A stretch of DNA of 64,000 bases, taken from Amanita rubescens. Taxonomy: Eukaryota > Basidiomycota > Agaricomycetes > Agaricales > Amanitaceae. The notes under the pieces were generated by a model, which was given only the letters and a program-made list of their open reading frames with translations, had not been told where the DNA came from and searched no databases. The DNA lies in NCBI GenBank assembly GCA_015039365.1, contig WION01000236.1, positions 1 to 64,000 of the forward strand. The letters are read 5' to 3'. Positions 20,846-32,280 of this stretch are shown one piece after another (position 1 is the stretch's first letter; every line of letters starts with the position of its first letter). Position numbers and translations under genes: made by a program.

Positions 20846-23329
20846 CAGTACTTTACACTCCCCCCCCAGTCCGATTAGACTCCGACAGACTCCTAGGACT
20901 CCTATAGGACTCCTATAGGACTCTGATCACTTTCTGATAAAATGTAAAAAAAGGTAAAATGATAGGAAACATGTTTGGCTTTGTTTGTTTATGTTTGTTT
21001 ATATTAGGCATCTTAACTTGCAAAAGAAATCCAAAATCCTTAAAAATAGGGAACCATGTTTGGTATTGTTTATTTATGTTTATTTATATTAGGTATCTTT
21101 AACTTGCAGAATAAATTCAAAAAAATACTGAAAAAATGCGGAAAATCCATGTGATCCAGGTTATATAAGAATTATAAAACCAAACAATGGCAAACTTGAC
21201 ATATTTGCAAAATACTTTTCAGATGCAAGTGTGATCTTGAAAAATGCACACAAGGTCATGCAAGAATTAGGACACAAATCTGAGCCAAATTCTAGGTAAA
21301 TGTAAAGGAATGTATCACCACTCCATGTGACCACCTGCAAAGCCATAGTTGAACCCAACACAATTTGGGTGTGTCTGGCTGGTGATGATGAGTCAATGTA
21401 GTATGTGTGATCAGTTAGAAAGGGCTGGCAGTGGTGAAAGTCAGTTTCAGTAATGTGACTTGAGTGGTGAGTAGCTGCTGAGGTCAAGGACATTGGCAAC
21501 ATGCACATGGCAGTGGCTGCTGGAGGTGCAGTGCAGAGTGCCAGTTGAAGTGATGATCTAGTTTTAGTTCCACAATCCCACATGTTTGTTGCCAGCAACA
21601 ACCAATGACTCACCACCAATCACCTATGATTGTCAATTTGTCATAGGTATGTAAATATGAGGGATTTGTGATTATGTATGTATTGAAGTCAAGGGGTGAA
21701 AGCAGGTGGAGATGAGTTCTTGGTTATTTGGTCGGATGGTATGGCACAGTGAGCTGTGGTTGTTAGAAGCATATTAATAATTGTCTGACTGTCTGACTAT
21801 CTGACAGGCACTGACAGATGCTAACACACTAATTGTCTGGTTGTCTGACTATCTAATAGGCACTGACAGATGCTGACACACAGATTATCTGACTGTCTGA
21901 CAGACAGTGTTTCATAAGTTGTCTGACTTGTCTTCAGACTATCTAACCATCTGAGCAGTGAGAGACACTTAAGCATCAGATAACATCAGACAAGTCTGTG
22001 ATCAGACTTTTGCTGTGTTAGCTGATGTACTAAGCTTCCACACTAGAAGCATACGGTGGCAAAGTTAACTCAGCAATGGTTAACTCAAATACTAAGAGAA
22101 CAGTGATGATAGAAATTGAACAGAGTGTGGACAATGATAGATAATTTGATGATGAGTAAGTAGAGATACATAAGTGGGTCTGTCACTTCCAAAACTAATC
22201 AGGCATGCATAATGTGGGAGTCAATACTATTAGTAGAACAGAATGGTGGCTCAGTGACATGTAATAGGCTAGTATCAACTTCAAGTTCCAATCACAGTGG
22301 CAGTGACATCTGGCACCTGTGACCTGCCACACTGAGTGCCCTACTATGGATCATTATCAGCTACCTCCAATCACAGGTACTATTAGTAATTTGAAGTTAA
22401 GTACAGTGCCTAGGCCAATATCAGTCAGTCTCACCTTTACTAGTACTATAACTTTATGGTTGTCCATGCTCTGTTCCAGAATTGCCTCAAACCTAAGACT
22501 ATGATATTCTATTGTTTTACCTAATATGTTTGAAGTTTCTCTGACCCCACACCCCCAGTGGTTCAATTGTCTTATCAACATAACCAGGGGCCCTTGTACA
22601 AAGTCACAAGATGTTTTGGCAACCTATCAATTTTCTCTCCATTATATCTGAAGAATAAATTACAAATATCTTGGGTTTGGCTCTGTTCTAGAGCATGATT
22701 CTTGCACCATCTTGATCACATGATTTTTCCAGATTTTTCAAGATTTTTAGCAGCCTTTCAATTTTTCAACATGAAGTGTTTAAAACAGTATTTTGCAAAT
22801 ATCTTGAGTTTGGCATTGTTTGGCATGTTAATTTCCACACTAATCTGATCGCATGATTTTTCCAGATTTTTCAAGATTTTTGGCAGCCATTCAATTTTTT
22901 AACATGAAGCGTTTAAAACAGTATTTTGCAAATAACTTGAGTTTGGCATTGTTTGGCATGTTCATTTACACACTAATCTGATTACATGATTTTTCTGCAT
23001 TTTTCACATTTTTTTTTCCAAATTTTCCCACGGTCACACAGTACTCTTGGCAAATGGTAGTATTACAAATGAGACTACAAAGACTACATTAAAAAGCGCA
23101 GAATTGTCGGAGTCCTATAGGAATAGTCCTATTAGAGTCCTATGTCCTATTCGAGTCCGTCGGAAGGCTTCCTATTCATCCGATACCAGTCCGATTGAAA
23201 AATGTAGTGTTAAAAAATTTGTAATGTTAATGTAATCTTATTTGTAATAAATTCCGATGTGACTCCTATAGGACTCCTCGGACTCCGATCGGACTCCGAT
23301 CGGAATAGGGGGGGGACAGTAAAGACCTC
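20846..23329 (+). mobile_element. Family-2 element, copy A
   Basis: A 2484-bp insert starting CAGTACTTTACACTCC and ending GGACAGTAAAGACCTC. The 8-bp target duplication GATATGTG is at 20838-20845 and 23330-23337. Arm B has the empty site, so the ends are certain. The imperfect terminal repeats (CTTTAC..TCCCCCCC) are followed by subterminal GGACTCC/GGAGTCC-type motifs such as CCTATAGGACTCCTATAGG. The interior is AT-rich, with TCTGAC repeats and tandem units but no convincing gene. The 152-codon frame at 21161-21619 (minus) lacks protein features. It is probably non-autonomous. Confidence 0.92.
22590..22990 (+). repeat. About 133-bp tandem units inside copy A
   Basis: Units anchored on GATTTTTCCAGATTTTTCAA recur at about 22722, 22855 and 22988, a period near 133 bp, with a diverged unit before them. 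Each unit includes a TTTGCAAATA..GAGTTTGGCATT block. The same array is in copies B and C. Confidence 0.7.
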
Positions 23330-25630
23330 GATATGTGGCCAAGCGGATAAGCGAATCTCAAGTCGCCATACATCTTGTCCCGCGCCTCTTGGTCCCGATC
23401 GAGAGCAACATTGCTAGAGATGGGGATAGGGAGAAACGTCGAAAAAAAAAAACGGTGCCCTCGACTTTTACATCCCAGAGCACTGGGAAATCCAGAAGAT
23501 GCCACAGTAGCCCATCTGCTAGATCCAAACGTGTGGTGGGATCCGAAGACTCCCCACCAGCTGGCGTGGGTCAAGCCTGGCGCATATCCAGAATTAGCCC
23601 ATCCGATGGATCAAACCGTGTGGTGGGATCCAAAGACTCCCCGTGAGCTGGTGCGGGGCGAACCTGGCACGTATCGACTGGCAAAACGTTACGGCAAAAG
23701 AACAATTGATAGCAGCGATAGCTTTCTGCCACCGTTTGCGTACTTTTCAGTACCAATTGGAGCATTGCATTCTACCGGCGTCGTACCCAAGCACAGCGAA
23801 CTAAGGCTATTCGGGGAAGGGTTGGCGATTGGAGCGAAGGGCTTACACTTTCCGGCATCCGAAGCAGAGTTAATACGATGGTCATTCGAAAATCATATAG
23901 CTTCGCCTTTGGAAGTTGGTCACAAAGTGGAGATCAAACTGGATGCAGGAATGGCACGAGGAGTGATCGTGGACCTTCGGTTCGAAGATGCGGTTGTGCG
24001 GCTAAACGATAGTGTAGAAGCAATGGAAGTGGATGCAAGACGCGTCAGAAGGTTCTACGAGGTGGGCGACAAGGTCAAGGCCGTGGTGCCAACCAACCTT
24101 GACTGTGAAGGGTGGGTGGTGGACGTTTCGGATGAAAAACTTGCAGTATTCGATCGCAATCAAAAAGAGCATGTCCATGAATGCCCCTTCTCTCTTGGTC
24201 TAACAGGAATTAACATTGAAAACAGCTTGACGTGAAAAGCTGGCAACTTATTCCGCACGACAGTGTTGAACATGGATTCGCTCGTCGCATCCAAGTCGGC
24301 GACGCAGTTCAAGTAATTTACCCCAAGTCGCCAAACTATCATGAACACGGTCTGGTATGCAGCATCGCCGATTTCGGCATTGAGGTCATCGGACACAAGC
24401 CTCCCAATACGAAGGTAATTATGTTGTTGTGAGCGCTTAACAAACGAATGACTGTATCAGTTCTGGGAACCGCATTGGTTTCTAAATGTAGTTTCAACAA
24501 CTGAAGGCGGCGTTGAGCAGAAGGATTGCTCTCTGGCTTTCCACGACCGTTACAAGGAACTGATCAACACGTGGGTAGTTGTTACAGGGAATCACGCATA
24601 CAAGGGGTTATTCGGCAGGATTCGAGACCATTTGGGCCAACAGATGCTGTCTATTGAACCGACCTCGGGGGCTCTCCCTGTGGCTGTCCACGTTGATTTC
24701 CTGCTCAATGGGTAAGCGATACGTTGTGTAATGTACATTCACGAGTGAATTCCTTTGGCAACAGAGAAGAAGGCGGTCCGGATCTACGCCGATATCACGT
24801 CGGGCTTCATCAAACACCAGCAACCATGGGGCATCGATTACCTCCCCGTTTGCATAGGGAACTCGCAAAACCAGCAAGACCGACAACGCCTGGGGCTGAT
24901 GAACCTGTGACGCCAGAGGGCGGTCCTGAGGTAGATCAACGAGATCGCGTGGCGTCGTCTCCTGGGGCAAGTGGACCGGAGGACCCGCCAATAACACCAG
25001 CAACGGCTTCTCAACCAGCGGCTGTCATTGATCCTCCTCGGCTTGAAAGGGTTGAGCCCATGATTTCTCATGAAAACCAAGGTAAGCGGTTATGGTCAAG
25101 CTTATAAGTAAACACTCACGTCATCCCCAAAGCCCTTCCTGCTAACTGGCTGATGAAACACGGATTGGTGGCGAAGCGCATTTGGGCCTACGTGCGTAAC
25201 AGCAAAACCAACCCATTCGAACAAGGCGGAGGGTATGCGAGGGGCTTCTACGAAGGGGAAAGAGTGCTGATATTGTCCGGCGAGATGGAGGGCGGGATTG
25301 AGGTCAACGCGAAGGAGCGGACGATAATAATTCCATCATACTTCCTGTTCCCCCAGATGCCGACATCGAGGGGACAGGACGTTGTAGTAATCAGCGGTGA
25401 CAATGCCGGAGAACTATACCTCACCCGCAAGCCCAACCGTGACGGTACTTTTCCGCTGGGACGTCGCGGTCACAAAGGGTCACCGGTATGCACCATAGAG
25501 CCGAGCAGATTGGCGAGATGCGATCCGAAGTAGTATACCATTCTACCCCGCTATGTCCTATTTGTATCTATTTGTCGCTCTGATCAACGGACTTTGCGCC
25601 TCGGAACAGAGTCAGGACTCAGGAAAAGGA

Positions 25631-27267
25631 ATGTCTGAAACAAGCTGCTGCAGTGTCAACAGAGAGATAGGAACTGGAGCTGTCGGTAAGAGTGATTTCC
25701 TTACTTTTGAATGTAGCTGACAGTTGCACGGGCGGCAGAGGGTTTTCAAAAGGTGGAAATGAAGTTCACTTACATGGAGAGGGACACATGCTACAATCTC
25801 TTTGTTGGACCCCATGCTCCAGCCGAGTCGATTGGTTCCGTTGGAGATATTGCCGTTCAAACCCCGTTCCAGGAAGTTGTGATGGAAATAGCAAAGACGA
25901 AATATGCTCATGCCGTAATACGGGATAATCATGACGCCCATGCGATATATTACAAGACTTGCACAGAGTGGCGCTCTATCGACGAAGATTGTAGAGATGG
26001 GAAACGTCGATGCCCTCGCCGAAACAAGCCGTATACCATTCACCCACAGTTAAGAGCGCTATTCGTGCTGGAGGAGTACGTATTTCGATGGAGGAGGGCC
26101 ACGTCATACTCCGATCCCAAATCAAGCACTTCGAATAATCGACAAATTGGGGGCACATCTTCGAGTAACAAGCGCACCCTGGCGGGAGTCACAGCGACGT
26201 ATAGTGATCATGAAAAGGTCGGAGGCGAAAAGCGTTTACGAATGGAGACGGTACCACTTTCGCTCCCTACCATCGTCGATAACATGCATTACCTCCCTAC
26301 CATTTCGCATGAAGGGAATGGTTGGATACTACAGGAATACCTCCTTTGGAACGCCCCTCCTATATCTAATGTTCATCAAACGTACGACCGTGGGTATGAT
26401 ATCCTTGCAAAATTAGTTCAATTGCCGGATGTCCCGCATGGCCCTGCTATGAAATATGTGCGCCTGCTTGATCATGGGCCTGTCACTCCCAAACCGGAAC
26501 TTGTGCACGTAATATACGATCTCGTCCAGAGAAAAAAGACCCATATAAGCAAGGTTAATTTTGGGCTTGGAAGTGCCGCAGACCACCTTTCCATCGAGGA
26601 GGTTATGTCTTCCTTGTGTCAGGCAGGAGACCCCGGGTACCTAGGTCCTCTCCTTGGAGCCTTGACTATACCGGCGACAAAAGCAGGTCTTGGAAAATTT
26701 TCCTTGACCGCAGGGCCGTTTGAAGGGAGCGCAGATCACGTTTATGAGTGTCAGAAGGACAAGCAACCTGCATGGTTAAGCTCTATCAACCCAAGGGGGT
26801 CCATTACCGACCCTCATATTGACTACTGTGGGTGCTCCCAAATTGTACAGCATATTTCTGGACGAAAGTTATGGCTTTTCTGGCCGCCTACGACGCATAA
26901 TCTTCAGCTCTTTTGCAACAAATACGTTTCCGGCACAAGCTTGACCTTCTCGATGATGACCGCCATCGAGGAGTTTGAAAACCTCGAGCTTCTTCTAGTT
27001 GAAGATAGCAAGAGGTTCATTATTCCATCAGGGACGATTCACGCAGTCATAACCTTCACCACAAGCTGTCATACTGGGTTCAAGATATGGGGTTTCGACG
27101 ATTTTGGCACGGCAAAAGACCTCCTCAATATATATCTTGGAGTGTGGCAAAATCGATCCCACCTTGACAACACCCAAGCTGATCACTACAACGGCATCTT
27201 TCGAGATCTGGAACAGATAGAATTCCAGAAGTGGGGTGAGTTGTGCAAAAAAAAACGTTGGAGATGA
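25631..27267 (+). CDS. JmjC-like 2-oxoglutarate oxygenase domain protein, arm A
   Basis: An open frame from at least 25753 to 27267 (504 codons from the internal ATG). The C-terminal half has the JmjC-like fold signature: GSITDPHIDYCG, with the HxD iron ligands at about residues 353-358, then a basic/aromatic stretch SGRKLWLFWPP, and a distal His in SGTIHAVITFTTSCHTGFKIW. Such enzymes use iron and 2-oxoglutarate, often to demethylate or hydroxylate proteins; the substrate here is unknown. A possible upstream exon at 25631-25685 (start MSETSCC) would splice near 25724, though that intron is only 38 nt. It begins about 100 bp after the Spt5-like gene, same strand. It is intact here and broken in arm B. 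Confidence 0.72.
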
Positions 27268-27539
27268 ACGTTCAGAGAAGGTTCTGGGCTGGATTGAGGA
27301 ATTCAAGTGAAGTTGAGCACAAGGTATTTGTTATTACGAATTCCCTACCTCACAAACTGAATTGAAAACAGATACAAGACCTAGGAGGAGGCGGTGGGTG
27401 CGCACATAGTATATAGTCTACGTATATGGTCTACTCGTACAATACCCGCTAGCACCTCACTCGTTTGCTTCCGCTACGTCTAAGCTCTCCCATTTGTATC
27501 CTTACCTAATATCCGTTGTAATTAGTAGAGGGAATCAGT
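27268..27539. other. Short intergenic stretch
   Basis: No gene seen. It contains TATATAGTC and TATATGG boxes near 27410-27430 and separates the convergent JmjC-like gene and the minus-strand hypothetical gene. Confidence 0.35.
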
Positions 27540-30500
27540 CTAGCGGGTGCTACAAGAGCCGTTATTGCTCAGATTACAAGAATTCGTCGCTAGCCGCTCC
27601 TTGCGTCCCCCGCGTCCCCCCTCTTCCCCTTGGCCTCCCCCTGCTTCCCATGGTTTCCGGTTGAGAGAACCTGTCGGCGAAGGGTGACAAATAACGTTTG
27701 TACCGTTTGCGATGACTGTGTCCTTCGGGTCCTGCTTCCCTTTTTTCCCTTTTGGAATGTGTTCAGCTACTGCGGGTGGGGCGTTCTCCTTGTTGCCTGT
27801 TGATTCCCGTTCATGCGGCAATTCTTCGGGTGGAGCCGGCATGTCCGTAGTGAATGGAACAGCCATGGGGCGTGGCTTGGGCTTAAGCTTGACGCGAGGT
27901 CTTTACTGTCCCCCCCCTATTCCGATCGGAGTCCGATCGGAGTCCGAGGAGTCCTATAGGAGTCACATCGGAATTTATTACAAATAAGATTACATTAACA
28001 TTACAAATTTTTTAACACTACATTTTTCAATCGGACTGGTATCGGATGAATAGGAAGCCTTCCGACGGACTCGAATAGGACATAGGACTCTAATAGGACT
28101 ATTCCTATAGGACTCCGACAATTCTGCGCTTTTTAATGTAGTCTTTGTAGTCTCATTTGTAATACTACCATTTGCCAAGAGTACTGTGTGACCGTGGGAA
28201 AATTTGGAAAAAAAAATGTGAAAAATGCAGAAAAATCATGTAATCAGATTAGTGTGTAAATGAACATGCCAAACAATGCCAAACTCAAGTTATTTGCAAA
28301 ATACTGTTTTAAACGCTTCATGTTAAAAAATTGAATGGCTGCCAAAAATCTTGAAAAATCTGGAAAAATCATGCGATCAGATTAGTGTGGAAATTAACAT
28401 GCCAAACAATGCCAAACTCAAGATATTTGCAAAATACTGTTTTAAACACTTCATGTTGAAAAATTGAAAGGCTGCTAAAAATCTTGAAAAATCTGGAAAA
28501 ATCATGTGATCAAGATGGTGCAAGAATCATGCTCTAGAACAGAGCCAAACCCAAGATATTTGTAATTTATTCTTCAGATATAATGGAGAGAAAATTGATA
28601 GGTTGCCAAAACATCTTGTGACTTTGTACAAGGGCCCCTGGTTATGTTGATAAGACAATTGAACCACTGGGGGTGTGGGGTCAGAGAAACTTCAAACATA
28701 TTAGGTAAAACAATAGAATATCATAGTCTTAGGTTTGAGGCAATTCTGGAACAGAGCATGGACAACCATAAAGTTATAGTACTAGTAAAGGTGAGACTGA
28801 CTGATATTGGCCTAGGCACTGTACTTAACTTCAAATTACTAATAGTACCTGTGATTGGAGGTAGCTGATAATGATCCATAGTAGGGCACTCAGTGTGGCA
28901 GGTCACAGGTGCCAGATGTCACTGCCACTGTGATTGGAACTTGAAGTTGATACTAGCCTATTACATGTCACTGAGCCACCATTCTGTTCTACTAATAGTA
29001 TTGACTCCCACATTATGCATGCCTGATTAGTTTTGGAAGTGACAGACCCACTTATGTATCTCTACTTACTCATCATCAAATTATCTATCATTGTCCACAC
29101 TCTGTTCAATTTCTATCATCACTGTTCTCTTAGTATTTGAGTTAACCATTGCTGAGTTAACTTTGCCACCGTATGCTTCTAGTGTGGAAGCTTAGTACAT
29201 CAGCTAACACAGCAAAAGTCTGATCACAGACTTGTCTGATGTTATCTGATGCTTAAGTGTCTCTCACTGCTCAGATGGTTAGATAGTCTGAAGACAAGTC
29301 AGACAACTTATGAAACACTGTCTGTCAGACAGTCAGATAATCTGTGTGTCAGCATCTGTCAGTGCCTATTAGATAGTCAGACAACCAGACAATTAGTGTG
29401 TTAGCATCTGTCAGTGCCTGTCAGATAGTCAGACAGTCAGACAATTATTAATATGCTTCTAACAACCACAGCTCACTGTGCCATACCATCCGACCAAATA
29501 ACCAAGAACTCATCTCCACCTGCTTTCACCCCTTGACTTCAATACATACATAATCACAAATCCCTCATATTTACATACCTATGACAAATTGACAATCATA
29601 GGTGATTGGTGGTGAGTCATTGGTTGTTGCTGGCAACAAACATGTGGGATTGTGGAACTAAAACTAGATCATCACTTCAACTGGCACTCTGCACTGCACC
29701 TCCAGCAGCCACTGCCATGTGCATGTTGCCAATGTCCTTGACCTCAGCAGCTACTCACCACTCAAGTCACATTACTGAAACTGACTTTCACCACTGCCAG
29801 CCCTTTCTAACTGATCACACATACTACATTGACTCATCATCACCAGCCAGACACACCCAAATTGTGTTGGGTTCAACTATGGCTTTGCAGGTGGTCACAT
29901 GGAGTGGTGATACATTCCTTTACATTTACCTAGAATTTGGCTCAGATTTGTGTCCTAATTCTTGCATGACCTTGTGTGCATTTTTCAAGATCACACTTGC
30001 ATCTGAAAAGTATTTTGCAAATATGTCAAGTTTGCCATTGTTTGGTTTTATAATTCTTATATAACCTGGATCACATGGATTTTCCGCATTTTTTCAGTAT
30101 TTTTTTGAATTTATTCTGCAAGTTAAAGATACCTAATATAAATAAACATAAATAAACAATACCAAACATGGTTCCCTATTTTTAAGGATTTTGGATTTCT
30201 TTTGCAAGTTAAGATGCCTAATATAAACAAACATAAACAAACAAAGCCAAACATGTTTCCTATCATTTTACCTTTTTTTACATTTTATCAGAAAGTGATC
30301 AGAGTCCTATAGGAGTCCTATAGGAGTCCTAGGAGTCTGTCGGAGTCTAATCGGACTGGGGGGGGAGTGTAAAGTACTGGCTTGACGCCCAGACCCGTTG
30401 AAGAGCCCGGTGTTTCAGCTACTGTTGCAGGCGGTTTTGTAGGCTCAGCTGATATCCCCGAACGTGTAGCGGAGGTGACGAAGGTGCAGTTGAGGTACCA

Positions 30501-30554
30501 TGTAGTCATTAAACGGTAAGCCTGCTGTCGACTCGTCGGATGTTGGGGGTCCAT
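27540..30554 (-). pseudogene. Hypothetical Pro-rich protein, interrupted
   Basis: The minus-strand frame 30554-30389 (TKPPATVAETPGSSTGLGVK) continues into 27886-27540 (LKPKPRPMAVPF, then EELPHERESTGNKENAPP, ending CNLSNNGSCSTR) when the family-2 element and one 9-bp target copy are removed. The interior is low-complexity, rich in Pro, Gly, Lys and Arg, with no recognised domain. The true start may lie upstream of 30554, where Gly/Pro-rich sequence made of ACCCGT-type repeats continues. Continuity of the frame across the insert is the main evidence that it was a gene. Confidence 0.5.
27896..30379 (-). mobile_element. Family-2 element, copy B
   Basis: Inverse orientation to copy A and exactly the same length, 2484 bp; the encoded chance frames are identical, so the two copies are probably almost identical. 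The 9-bp duplication GCTTGACGC is at 27887-27895 and 30380-30388. A 9-bp duplication rather than 8 is supported because only removal of 9 restores the reading frame of the host gene. Ends, subterminal GGACTCC motifs and internal tandem units are as in copy A. Confidence 0.9.
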
Positions 30555-30702
30555 ACTCCAGGAGTAGCGATGGACGGGGGTGCAGGAAACCCGCCGGGTA
30601 TGTGGGTAAGGGTCCTGCGGGTACGGGTCTGGGTATAGCTGTGCCTACCCGCAATGTACCCGTTACCCGTAGCCTAGCAAACCCGTACCCGCCACTGCGT
30701 GA

Positions 30703-31468
30703 TTGGACCATAAGAAGGCCTGTATCCTCGTTCATCAACCGAGTGGGTGCCCTGTCGAGTCTCAGGATGTTCATTTCGACGAGGGCGAACTGGTAGAACC
30801 TAACCGAGTCACAATTGAAGCAGAAGTTAGCAAAAACGAAGCTGAAACAGCAGAATCTGACCCAGACCCATCTGTTGACTTTCAAGACCCTCTGGAAATG
30901 ACAAGCAATGAGGACGACGACGGAGACGATCCTAATGGACCGCCTGAACGTCCTGAAGGCGTAGGTAACGCTGGCCATGATGCCAGCTCATCTTCTAGGA
31001 GAGAAAACGCTTCAAAGCGTTCTAGCCGATCCGCAATCGAATTTCACGCTACGCGGGCGTCAGCATCGGATTCAGCGACCTCGATAACCCCGGAAACAGC
31101 TGCGACCTACCATAAAACATCCACCACTCCCCCTGCAGACTCTTATCCGGCTGCACCTACCCAATCCGATGAGCCTCGTCGTTCGGCGAGACATCGAGGG
31201 GTGCCAGTCCGCGACGACAACGATAGGTACTTTGTGACGTCCTATGGGAGCCGCGCTGGTCAAAACACGTCTGAGAGGACTGGTATGGCAGGAGGAGGAG
31301 GAGGTAGCGAGGTCGAGCACAGCTAATGTGACACAAGTCACAAACGTGACGGACGAGAATGTCACGGAGGATCGAAACGAGTGGATAAGGGCCTGTGAGG
31401 CTGAACTTGAGGCGTTGAAAAGGTTTGAAGCGTTTAAGGAGGTACCACGGCCACCTGATCCATGGTAT
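30703..31468 (+). pseudogene. Copia-type pol fragment
   Basis: The frame 30703-31326 and its continuation to about 31468 match the linker between integrase and reverse transcriptase of Ty1/Copia polyproteins. Seen are ESQDVHFDEGELVEP (the usual sRDVxFdE motif), a long Ser/Glu-rich spacer, RRSARHRGVPVRDDNDRYFVTSYG and, after a frameshift near 31320, RNEWIRACEAELEALKRFEAFKEVPRP, the usual start of the reverse transcriptase. The catalytic parts are missing on both sides. It is a relic; the retroelement is plus-stranded, opposite to the one at 48977-56190. Confidence 0.78.
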
Positions 31469-31469
31469 A

Positions 31470-32202
31470 CATGCTAAACATTACGGTACGCTCTAAAACC
31501 CGTACCCTTGGGGCATGGGTGAGTGGCCATGGATTGCGTAGCAGGGGTGGTAGCTGTGGTTTTGACAGGGTGGATGGGATGGCTTGCGTACATAACGGCG
31601 CTGTTGTCTGCGTGTTTGGATCCAGGAATCTGTAGGAACTGACTCGGGATAGCAAGTAGTAAAGATCGATCTAGAAAAGCGGAACCGATGCAGTACCAGG
31701 GCCTGGTATAGCGGCTGAATGGTTGACAAGCTTGGTGCCACGGCGTTGATCAATCCGAGCCCTGTTAGCTAAAGCAGCCGGTACAATGGGGTATGGCAGC
31801 TGGTGCATGCATGATTTGCCTAGCCCTGTTTCATTTATTGTAGTAAAATGTGTGAAAGGAGTTAGATGGACGTACGGAGGGTTCATGCTAGTAGCCGCTT
31901 GTATGCCAGTGGGGTGCTGACTCTGCTGAGGGAAGATTTGCCGTCTTTGGAAGACTGGCCTGGGTGTGGTTCGTCGCTGTTGCAACAGATGTTGAAGGAG
32001 CATGTGCACCCTGACTGGGGATCTATTATCATGGGGATATCATTGTTGTTGACGTCTTTATTTTGATTCAGCGTTACACGAAGGGGAGAAAATAACGAGG
32101 GAGAAGCTAAGAGCGCAGACGCTGGGCGCGTTGAATGACCATGCGGCGGCCGCTTACGACGGATTTGGAAGCTGGCGTCGGATATCGTCCAGTTGCGTCA
32201 TT
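31470..32202. other. Unassigned stretch
   Basis: Overlapping short frames on both strands without family features. A GC-rich segment near 32080-32150 includes GGCGGCCGC. Nothing else can be supported. Confidence 0.3.
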
Positions 32203-32267
32203 GACTTAGTCACGTCACTAAGTAGACTTAGTCACGTCACTAAGTAGACTTAGTCACGCACTAAGTA
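32203..32267. repeat. Three tandem near-palindromic 22-bp units
   Basis: GACTTAGTCACGTCACTAAG, with two further bases, is repeated at 32203, 32225 and 32247; the last unit lacks two bases in its centre. Each unit is almost its own reverse complement (ACTTAGT..ACTAAGT arms around CACGTC), so each could form a small hairpin or serve as a binding site. Confidence 0.75.
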
Positions 32268-32280
32268 TCACTCGTTAGAA

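Larger units (their letters stand above)
19834..25533 (+). pseudogene. Spt5-like NGN/KOW gene, arm A, disrupted
   Basis: The encoded protein resembles transcription elongation factor Spt5: an acidic N-terminus (FLDIEAGEGS, then GDEEEDEDPSE), an NGN-like domain (GIWRVRV, FFLLQDRL, WIYVESASRDYVKNLC, NPGSWVRLKRR) and several KOW-like modules (VGHKVEIKLD, VGDKVKAVVP, VGDAVQVIYP, GERVLILSG). Likely introns are 19907-19962, 20439-20494, 24173-24225, 24415-24460, about 24711-24764 and about 25081-25131. The stop is near 25533. Two lesions break it: a 2484-bp family-2 element at 20846 and an 11-A run near 23441 that shifts the frame. It belongs to what I recall as a lineage-expanded family in agarics, not the essential single Spt5. 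The start is uncertain. Confidence 0.72.
18441..27165 (+). repeat. Inverted duplication, arm A
   Basis: 18441-27165 matches the reverse complement of 56191-64000, apart from one insertion in each arm. Sequence and encoded proteins agree almost everywhere by eye, with scattered single-base changes and a 6-bp indel (Leu-Asp present here in the Spt5-like protein). The inner limit is at CGATCCCACCTT (to 27165), after which arm B enters a retrotransposon LTR. The outer limit is not visible. The arm holds the Spt5-like and JmjC-like genes. Confidence 0.92.

Noticed and set aside
21161..21619. 152-codon minus-strand frame inside family-2 copy A (and its twin at 29606-30064)
   Set aside because: Identical in both copies because the DNA is nearly identical; it is truncated to 66 codons in copy C, which shows no constraint. 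Composition looks like translated AT-rich repeat.
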